NCBI GenBank assembly: GCA_030668755.1
Contig: DAOVEW010000008.1
Location: forward strand, 1-11,205
DNA length: 11,205 bases
Source: Bacillota bacterium
Lineage (GTDB): Bacteria > Armatimonadota > Hebobacteria > Hebobacterales > Hebobacteraceae
Direction: 5' to 3'
Under the pieces are notes generated by a model. The model saw nothing but the letters and a program-made list of their open reading frames with translations, had not been told where the DNA came from and did not search any database. The translations under genes were made by a program, and so were the position numbers. Shown here one piece after another: positions 1 to 4,128 of this stretch (positions within the stretch are counted from its first letter, which is position 1; the number at the start of each line of letters is the position of its first letter).

Positions 1-547
1 GCATACCGACGGCGATTCCGGCGTAGGCGACCGCCCTACGGGCCTGCACGACGCGCCGGGAGAAGCTGCCGCGGCGGCCGGCGTCGGCGGCGCTGGGGAC
101 CACATCTTTGACGCCCTCCACCTCTTCGAGCTGCCTGGCGACATCGGGCACGTTGGAGGGGCTGGTGACGTGGACGCGAACGCGGTCGGGCAGGGGATTC
201 TCCAGATCTTTCAGTTGCGTGCTGCCGGCGAGCTGGTTCTTGAGCCACTCCCATCCCTCTTCTTTCGCGACGAACTCGGTTTCGCGCACGGCCGGCCATC
301 GGGAGATCTCCTCCGCGACGTGCTCCGCCTTCTCCCGCGGGAAATCGCGCTCGAAATAGCCGGATACTTCGAGAGCCCGGCTCATTTCGTCGGTCCAGAC
401 ACGGACGTCCAGCAGGAAGAGGACGACCGTGCCGAGCACGAGCAGGAGGACCGCGACCGTAGAGATGGTCGCGATGGCGATGAGGCGCTCGCGCCTGAGG
501 TGGAGCGCCGCCTCGCGGCAGACGAAATCAATCGCAGCCCAGAGCAT
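1..547 (-). CDS. ftsX: Cell division protein FtsX, ABC transporter permease (5' part, runs off the left edge)
   Basis: The first 182 residues of FtsX are visible. FtsX is the membrane subunit of the FtsEX complex, which couples ATP hydrolysis by FtsE to activation of septal peptidoglycan hydrolases. A cytoplasmic N-terminus rich in Arg (about 11-21) leads into a first membrane helix (about 23-47). The extracytoplasmic domain follows, with the family-typical stretch NPLPDRVRVHV at 117-127, and a second helix begins near 172 just before the sequence ends. The ATG at 547 lies inside the end of ftsE (20 bp overlap), the usual coupled ftsE-ftsX arrangement, with a weak GAGG upstream. Nothing looks broken in the visible part. 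The family call rests on gene order plus the membrane layout and the NPLPD motif. Confidence 0.9.
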   Translation of the reverse strand, partial: MLWAAIDFVCREAALHLRRERLIAIATISTVAVLLLVLGTVVLFLLDVRVWTDEMSRALEVSGYFERDFPREKAEHVAEEISRWPAVRETEFVAKEEGWEWLKNQLAGSTQLKDLENPLPDRVRVHVTSPSNVPDVARQLEEVEGVKDVVPSAADAGRRGSFSRRVVQARRAVAYAGIAVGM

Positions 548-1229
548 CGGGATAGTGTCCCTCGGGGGTATCGCTCACGATCTCGCCGTTGCGCATCGCG
601 ACGACGCGGTGCCGCATGGCGTTGACGACGGAGGGGTCGTGGGTGGCCACGATGACTGTGGCGCCCTCCTCGTTGGCCTTGCTCAGCAGGTCCATCACGT
701 GTGTTGTGGAGTCCGGGTCGAGGTTGCCGGTGGGCTCGTCGGCGAGCATCAGCGGTGGGCGGAGCGCGAGGACGCGGGCGATGGCGAGGCATTGCTGCTC
801 TCCGGACGAGAGCTGGGAGGGGTAGTCGTCCACCCTATCGAGGAGGCCGACGGAGGCGAGGGCCTGGGGGACGCGGCGGAGCACCTGACGGTAAGGCGAT
901 CCAGTTGCGTGGAGCGCGAAGGCCACGTTCTCCCATGCGGTGCGGGGCAAGAGCCGGAAGTCCTGGAAGACGACGCCCACCCGCCGGCGGAGCCGGGCGA
1001 CGTGTGATGGCGAGAGCCTGGCCACATCCCAACCGGAGACGAGCACCTGTCCCTGGGTGGGCACCTCGTCTCGGTAGAGAAGCTTCAGCAGGGTGGACTT
1101 GCCGTGTCCGGTCGGGCCCACCAGGAAGACGAACTCGCCGTCGTCTATCGTGAGACTGATGTTAGACAGCGCCTGGAGTCCGTTCGGGTAGGTGACGGTG
1201 ACGTCTCTGATCTCGACCGCCGCGGGCAT
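528..1229 (-). CDS. ftsE: Cell division ATP-binding protein FtsE
   Basis: This 233-aa ABC ATPase is the nucleotide-binding partner of FtsX, acting at the inner face of the membrane during division. It shows Walker A GPTGHGKST (38-46), the Q-loop glutamine at 89 in VFQDFRLL, signature LSSGEQQ (140-146), Walker B LMLADE (160-165) followed by PTGNLD, and the switch His197 in ATHD. The length is that of typical FtsE. Two small departures from the usual FtsE consensus are His42 in Walker A, where Ala is common, and Ser142 in the signature, where Gly is common. Neither removes a catalytic residue. The ATG at 1229 lies 8 nt after a perfect TATAAT, so the mRNA may be leaderless or nearly so, and no Shine-Dalgarno sequence is visible. 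ftsX follows with a 20-bp overlap. Confidence 0.95.
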   Translation of the reverse strand: MPAAVEIRDVTVTYPNGLQALSNISLTIDDGEFVFLVGPTGHGKSTLLKLLYRDEVPTQGQVLVSGWDVARLSPSHVARLRRRVGVVFQDFRLLPRTAWENVAFALHATGSPYRQVLRRVPQALASVGLLDRVDDYPSQLSSGEQQCLAIARVLALRPPLMLADEPTGNLDPDSTTHVMDLLSKANEEGATVIVATHDPSVVNAMRHRVVAMRNGEIVSDTPEGHYPDALGCD

Positions 1230-1237
1230 GGTAGCGG

Positions 1238-1267
1238 ATTATAGCCCAGGAAGACGAAGAAAGGCAA
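1238..1267 (-). promoter_or_regulatory. Promoter of ftsEX, close to the start codon
   Basis: On the minus strand, TTGCCT (1267-1262) and a perfect TATAAT (1243-1238) are separated by 18 bp. The -10 box ends 8 nt before the ftsE ATG, so a transcript starting 6-8 nt downstream would begin at or within 1-2 nt of the start codon. The core GCTATAATCCGC is shared with the two forward promoters at 1535-1540 and 4068-4073. Confidence 0.7.
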
Positions 1268-1420
1268 ATGTGGGGCGTGACCGCAAACAGCCGATCCCGT
1301 GGGAACGACATTCCCTTCGACTTCGCTCAGGGCAGGCCCGTCGCGATTCCGTCGGCACAGGCATATGCCTCCTTCGCCCGCTCGCCGTCCAGCGGGGCGT
1401 GACCGCAAACAGCCGATCCC

Positions 1421-1445
1421 GTAGGAGCGACATTCTTGTCGCGAT
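1421..1445 (+). repeat. Single REP-like palindrome with GTAG head
   Basis: GTAG is followed by a perfect stem GCGACA (1427-1432), loop TTCT, TGTCGC (1437-1442). This matches the general form of REP sequences mobilised by RAYT transposases: a GTAG head plus a short palindrome. No RAYT gene is in the window. Confidence 0.65.
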
Positions 1446-1511
1446 CCCATCTACGCTCGGTTGCCGTCCAGGCACCCACACAAAACGGTCACACCCCAAT
1501 CGCGCGACGAG

Positions 1512-1540
1512 TTGCGCCCAGGAGTGCCACAAGCTATAAT
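1512..1540 (+). promoter_or_regulatory. Orphan sigma70-type promoter inside repeat block A
   Basis: TTGCGC (1512-1517), a 17-bp spacer and perfect TATAAT (1535-1540) form a strong predicted promoter. It is a near copy of the promoter ahead of lnt (4045-4073). Downstream there is no forward gene, only two MDG-stop mini-frames (1549-1560 and 1562-1573) and then the 3' end of the oppositely oriented gene at 1662. It may make a short non-coding or antisense RNA, or be a non-functional repeat copy. Confidence 0.55.
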
Positions 1541-1543
1541 CCG

Positions 1544-1576
1544 CTGAGATGGACGGCTGAGATGGACGGCTGAGAT
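1544..1576 (+). repeat. 13-bp tandem repeat, 2.5 copies
   Basis: The unit CTGAGATGGACGG is repeated at 1544-1556 and 1557-1569, with a partial third at 1570-1576. Each full unit contains ATG GAC GGC TGA. The remainder up to 1661 is non-coding and holds only weak GC hairpins such as CCCCC (1604-1608) with GGGGG (1619-1623), with no T-tract. Confidence 0.8.
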
Positions 1577-1661
1577 ACGCGGCACGGGCGGCCAGCGCCG
1601 CGACCCCCAGGGCTCAGAGGGGGGAATCACCCCAGGGACCGCGCCGACCACGGCCTGCCGC

Positions 1662-2189
1662 CTACTCCGCGAGCCAAATGGCTTCGCCCTGCTCGTCGAA
1701 GAGCGTGAAGCTCGCCTTGTCGATCTCGTCATCCATCAGCAGTAGCGCGCGGACCGCCACTTCTTCGAACGCCTTTTCGGCCGCATCCCAGACCTCCTGA
1801 TCGCTGCCCTTGCCCCCGGGGAGCGCCTCCGGTAGCGGTACCATCTTCCCGCTCAGGAGTTGCACCGACGTAATGCCGGCGTGGACCGACATTGAGATGC
1901 GCGGAGTCTGATGCTCGTCAGTGAGTGTCAGGTTAACCGGCCCCATGTCAGACACTGCGATGCCAGCCCGGGCCTTTCCGTTCTCATCACACAGGGCCAC
2001 GCCCCCGCCCGCGAGCTCGGTTAGGCCGAACTCCGCCCGAACCGCGCCCTTTTCGTCGACCACCTCAAACTTCTGCGCGCGGATCACCTGCGGCGCGGAC
2101 ACCTTCTCCTGCCCCGCGGCCCAGGCCACCGCCGCAACCGCGACCAGCAGACACAGTACCGCAATCACAATCGCGCACTTGAGTTTCAT
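1662..2189 (-). CDS. Exported beta-repeat protein of unknown function
   Basis: I do not recognise this 175-aa protein as a named family. It starts with a clear signal peptide: MKLK, a hydrophobic core at about 6-22 and a likely cleavage site after AWA (22-24). The mature part carries three degenerate strand-turn-strand repeats of roughly 22 residues. Their turns read VDEKGAVRAEFGL (44-56), CDENGKARAGIAV (67-79) and TDEHQTPRISMSV (90-102). A similar last unit, FDEQGEAIWLAE, lies at the C-terminus after a helical segment (about 129-157). Such repeats suggest a small extracytoplasmic beta-structure. The start at 2189 is chosen because it gives the signal peptide and has AGAGGAAG upstream; a longer frame to 2354 would run through the gene before it. 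It is the last gene of the minus-strand operon, 43 bp after its neighbour. Confidence 0.75.
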   Translation of the reverse strand: MKLKCAIVIAVLCLLVAVAAVAWAAGQEKVSAPQVIRAQKFEVVDEKGAVRAEFGLTELAGGGVALCDENGKARAGIAVSDMGPVNLTLTDEHQTPRISMSVHAGITSVQLLSGKMVPLPEALPGGKGSDQEVWDAAEKAFEEVAVRALLLMDDEIDKASFTLFDEQGEAIWLAE

Positions 2190-2232
2190 CTTCTTCGCTT
2201 CCTCTCTCTCCGTGGGAGTCGTCGAGAGTTCC

Positions 2233-2478
2233 TTAGTCCTGCCATCCCAACCCGCGCATGATCGCGTACGCCAGCGCGATGCTTCCCATGAACCAGCCAA
2301 TGCCCACCACCATGCGAGCAATCCACCCCCAGGCGCGGTACCACCAAGGATCAAATTGATCGGGTGTAAGCCCTACGGTGAATGTTGTGATCAACGCTGC
2401 CCCGGTAAAGCCCAGCACGCCGAAGGTGACCACGTACTCGCGCCACCCCCAATGTGGCCCACGCTCCAACTCATTCAT
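2233..2478 (-). CDS. Small two-helix membrane protein of unknown function
   Basis: This 81-aa protein has a short hydrophilic N-terminus (MNELERGPHWGWRE) and two predicted membrane helices, about 14-35 and 51-73. The Trp/Tyr-rich loop TPDQFDPWWYRAWGW (38-52) lies between them. Nothing in it identifies a family. The start at 2478 is preferred to an upstream ATG at 2520 because a strong AGGAGGCGAGGGAT box ends right before it, the same box used by two other genes in this operon. It lies 71 bp after the four-helix membrane gene and 43 bp before the exported protein gene, so all three could act at the envelope together. Confidence 0.7.
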   Translation of the reverse strand: MNELERGPHWGWREYVVTFGVLGFTGAALITTFTVGLTPDQFDPWWYRAWGWIARMVVGIGWFMGSIALAYAIMRGLGWQD

Positions 2479-2549
2479 ATCCCTCGCCTCCTCTTGTTCC
2501 TTTGGGGGATTGGCGATCATCCGGGCGAGCCCAAAGCGCAGTCTGCTCG

Positions 2550-3041
2550 CTAGAGTTCATCACTGCCTATCCCAGCCGCCACCGCAGCCACCCAAGATAG
2601 CAGCACGAGACAGATCGTGTGTGCAAGGAACCCCATGTCCCACCAGTTGTAGTGTTTGAGCATGGCTGGGAAGAGCCAGGTAAGCAAGAGGCTGGCAACG
2701 AGCCACCGCCGCCATGGTGTACCAAGCTGATAGGGGCGCACATGCACATCACAGAGCTTGGCATATTCTTCGGGCATGACCGGCCCGATTGAGTCGATTA
2801 ACCGGTGGCCCTCCACGGCCTTCTGCCGCCACCACGCAACCCACCCGTGTCCCAAGGCGAAGAACCCTGGTATGAGCAGGAGCAGCGGCCAGACGAGCCG
2901 TAGCGTGAAGAGGAACGGATGCTCGGGGTAGTCGTCATAAGATGGCCTGGAGAGTTCCCGGTACTGAGCGACTGCAACTAAGCAGACGAATACGGTGCCC
3001 AATGCCCAAGCCAGTGCCTTCTCTCGCTTGGCTCGATCCAC
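2550..3041 (-). CDS. Four-helix membrane protein of unknown function
   Basis: The 163-aa product has four predicted membrane helices at about 8-25, 45-64, 112-129 and 137-157. A cytoplasmic or periplasmic stretch of about 45 residues (66-110, with VMPEEYAKLCDVHVRPYQLG) separates the helix pairs. No catalytic motif is evident. I chose the GTG at 3041 over an ATG at 3062 because a strong AGGAGGCGAGGGA box stands directly before it. Starting at 3062 would translate the box itself as RGGEG. Its first 64 bp overlap the end of the 51-aa gene at 2978-3133 in another frame, which suggests translational coupling. Function unknown. Confidence 0.7.
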   Translation of the reverse strand: MDRAKREKALAWALGTVFVCLVAVAQYRELSRPSYDDYPEHPFLFTLRLVWPLLLLIPGFFALGHGWVAWWRQKAVEGHRLIDSIGPVMPEEYAKLCDVHVRPYQLGTPWRRWLVASLLLTWLFPAMLKHYNWWDMGFLAHTICLVLLSWVAAVAAGIGSDEL

Positions 3042-3133
3042 TCCCTCGCCTCCTCTCGCCATTCCCGGACGCGCTCCGGCAGCGCCACCTCCAGCGCGAG
3101 CAGCAGCTTCGAGTACCAGCGCCAGTGTCTCAT
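2978..3133 (-). CDS. Hidden 51-aa basic, Trp-rich protein
   Basis: A 51-residue frame starts with ATG at 3133-3131, overlapping the TGA (3132-3130) of the preceding gene in a classic ATGA coupling. It ends in TAG at 2980-2978. The product begins MRHWRWYSKLLLALEVALPE and continues with a charged helix, RVREWREEAREWIEPSERR (21-39). It looks like an amphipathic or membrane-surface peptide. The ribosome-binding box of the next gene lies inside it. A diverged copy of its LPERVR...EEA core, interrupted by a stop, lies at about 3772-3817. Support comes from the coupling and that second copy. Against it is the 64-bp overlap with the next gene, whose reading frame clearly continues. Confidence 0.55.
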   Translation of the reverse strand: MRHWRWYSKLLLALEVALPERVREWREEAREWIEPSERRHWLGHWAPYSSA

Positions 3134-3444
3134 GAAGCGCCTTCCTGCCGCAACTGACGTCGGCGAGCTAGTTGGCCCGCTGCTGCTCGCACCTTCCAGT
3201 CAAGATCGCTACTCCTCGACTCGCACCAGTCATCCAGAGTCTCCCATAGGCTATGGCCGGCGACCAGTTCTCTGTCTTGTCCAAGGTGAAGATAGACGTA
3301 CCAGGCACGCGCGTCAGCCCTTGCGGCGCTAACTGTCAGGCCAAGGCTCCGATACTCCTCCGCCTCTTGGATAATGGCCTCCACCATCGCCACCACCTTC
3401 TTCTCGTCTAGTTCACACTGAGCGGCGCCGTTCTCCTCTGCCAT
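3130..3444 (-). CDS. Small soluble helical protein of unknown function
   Basis: This 104-aa protein has no signal peptide or membrane helix. It is rich in Ala, Glu and Arg and is predicted mostly helical, with helices around 11-34, 37-54, 66-75 and 80-99. Two cysteines (10 and 74) are too far apart to suggest a metal site. I do not recognise the family. The start is supported by AAGGAGGCGAGGC immediately upstream. It follows a 65-aa membrane gene by 36 bp and is coupled by a 4-bp ATGA overlap to the 51-aa gene downstream. Its place between membrane genes suggests a cytoplasmic partner, which is inference only. Confidence 0.7.
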   Translation of the reverse strand: MAEENGAAQCELDEKKVVAMVEAIIQEAEEYRSLGLTVSAARADARAWYVYLHLGQDRELVAGHSLWETLDDWCESRSSDLDWKVRAAAGQLARRRQLRQEGAS

Positions 3445-3480
3445 GCCTCGCCTCCTTGCCCTCGCCCGGGCGCCTAGACT

Positions 3481-3678
3481 TCAGTCCCCGTCATGTCGCT
3501 TCGGCTCCCCATTCTGTGCGTCCATCCATTGCTCCAATGTTTCTGCCCGTTTCCGTTCTTTCCGAGAGCTGACAGCAGCTGTCGCTTTGCGCCACGCCCA
3601 CCAAAGCAGACAGATGAACACAACCCCACGCAACAGCGGCCGAAGCAACTTGTAGAGACCAAGCATCTCCTCCGACAT
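3481..3678 (-). CDS. Small single-helix membrane protein
   Basis: This 65-aa protein has one membrane helix (about 13-30, ending LLWWAWR) and a basic cytoplasmic tail that probably forms a helix (KATAAVSSRKERKRAETLEQW, about 31-51). The positive tail suggests an N-out, C-in topology. The start at 3678 has GGAAGGAAG a few bases upstream; a start at 3702 would place that box in the coding region. It appears to be the first full gene of the minus-strand operon, about 150 bp downstream of a candidate promoter at 3831-3858. I do not recognise a family. Confidence 0.6.
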   Translation of the reverse strand: MSEEMLGLYKLLRPLLRGVVFICLLWWAWRKATAAVSSRKERKRAETLEQWMDAQNGEPKRHDGD

Positions 3679-3771
3679 GTTCGGTCTTCCTTCCCGGCGC
3701 ACTAGAGTAGGGGAGTAGCAGCGCGGTAACTCAGCGGGGAGGCCCCTCTGCCCGGCAAGTTCGCCAGCTAG

Positions 3772-3817
3772 CCCCCGCCTCCTCTGGCTACTTCCGCACC
3801 CGCTCCGGCAACTTCAT
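3772..3817 (-). pseudogene. Broken copy of the 51-aa gene core, or a 9-aa leader peptide
   Basis: The minus strand reads ATG (3817-3815) then KLPERVRK and TAG (3790-3788), followed by an AGAGGAGGCGGGGG box. The DNA aligns base for base with the 51-aa gene at 3043-3085: LPERVR is conserved, the next codons differ, TGG in the intact copy is TAG here, and the same EEA codons follow. This is therefore a decayed partial duplicate. It could also serve as a short upstream reading frame for the operon. The rest of 3679-3771 shows no gene. Confidence 0.5.
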
Positions 3818-3830
3818 TTCGGCTGCCAGA

Positions 3831-3858
3831 GGTGTACCCCTACTGTAACGGGTTCCAA
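3831..3858 (-). promoter_or_regulatory. Candidate promoter of the minus-strand small-protein operon
   Basis: TTGGAA (3858-3853) and TACACC (3836-3831) lie 16 bp apart on the minus strand. The -10 is a poor match. It precedes the 9-aa frame at 3817 and the 65-aa gene at 3678. No better candidate is visible in 3679-3880. Confidence 0.35.
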
Positions 3859-3910
3859 CGTTCCGCCGGGGGAAGGCAATCGCGGGGCGTGACCGCAAAC
3901 AGCGGGTCCC

Positions 3911-3987
3911 GTAGGAGCGACATTCCCTTCGACTTCGCTCAGGGCAGGCCCGTCGCGATTCCATCGGCACAGGAATGTGCCTCCTAC
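3911..3987 (+). repeat. REPIN-like inverted pair of palindromes with a nested insertion
   Basis: The left half is GTAGGAGCGACATT...GTCGCGAT, interrupted at its loop by about 26 bp that includes the palindrome at 3925-3944. The right half, read on the other strand, is GTAGGAGGCACATTCC then TGTGCCGAT, with stem GGCACA/TGTGCC. The two heads face outward, as in REPINs or BIMEs. The single REP at 1421-1445, which lacks the insertion, shows the likely empty site. Confidence 0.65.
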
Positions 3988-4044
3988 GCTCGGTTGCCGT
4001 CCAGCCATCCACACAAAACGGTCACACCCCAATCCCGCGATGAG

Positions 4045-4073
4045 TTGCGCCTGGGAGTGCGACAAGCTATAAT
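4045..4073 (+). promoter_or_regulatory. Promoter of lnt, carried on the repeat
   Basis: TTGCGC (4045-4050), a 17-bp spacer and perfect TATAAT (4068-4073) face lnt. The whole element is part of the 94-bp repeat arm shared with 1451-1544. Transcription would begin near 4080, leaving a leader of about 50 nt before the GTG at 4129, or almost none if an in-frame TTG at 4081 were used. Confidence 0.7.
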
Positions 4074-4128
4074 CCGCGGGTTGGCGCGAGGGGTGCGTGG
4101 GGGCGGGGGAAGAGGTCTCATCGCCGGA

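Larger units (their letters stand above)
1272..1544 (+). repeat. Repeat block A: two tandem copies of an interspersed repeat carrying REP-like palindromes
   Basis: A conserved left arm starting GGGGCGTGACCGCAAACAG occurs at 1272 and 1394 in this block and again at 3884. The first copy (1272-1392) carries a degenerate REP pair with an inserted 20-bp palindrome (1313-1332). The second (1393-1544) carries a single intact REP (1421-1445) and a right arm (1451-1544) that matches 3984-4077 without gaps, with about 7 differences in 94 bp. The block has no gene. Frames through it give peptides such as ALSEVEG and PERSRR, which recur in predicted proteins of many draft genomes and are translated repeat DNA. 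Confidence 0.85.
3884..4077 (+). repeat. Repeat block B: interspersed repeat with a REPIN-like pair and a promoter
   Basis: This is a third copy of the unit in block A. Its left arm GGGGCGTGACCGCAAACAG starts at 3884. A REP pair with outward GTAG/CTAC heads spans 3911-3987, and the right arm (3984-4077) matches 1451-1544 with about 7 differences in 94 bp. The right arm carries the promoter used by lnt. The interspersed palindrome CCCTTCGACTTCGCTCAGGG sits at 3925-3944. The short peptides that frames here would encode (FDFAQGR, ALSEVEG) are repeat translations and not genes. Confidence 0.85.

Noticed and set aside
170..625. Forward frames over the ftsX/ftsE region
   Set aside because: They are antisense to ftsX and ftsE, which have clear family motifs, and the composition is shadow-like.
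1145..1539. Open frames on both strands across repeat block A giving ALSEVEG, PERSRR and LRLRSGQA peptides
   Set aside because: They are translations of the interspersed 20-bp palindrome in different frames. They have no ribosome binding site and overlap a promoter and REP elements.
2233..2354. Longer start at 2354 for the exported beta-repeat protein
   Set aside because: It would overlap most of the 81-aa membrane gene and bury the signal peptide 55 residues in.
3788..4065. Frames on both strands across repeat block B
   Set aside because: Same repeat DNA as block A, with the same peptide signatures. No conserved protein is seen.
1272..4077. Possible CRISPR array from the repeated GGGGCGTGACCGCAAACAG
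   Set aside because: There are only three copies, irregularly spaced. The sequence between them is itself repeated, with no unique spacers and no cas genes.
3832..4128. N-terminal extension of lnt by 99 residues
   Set aside because: It would translate the repeat and promoter region. The family N-terminus begins near 4129 and transcription should start near 4080.
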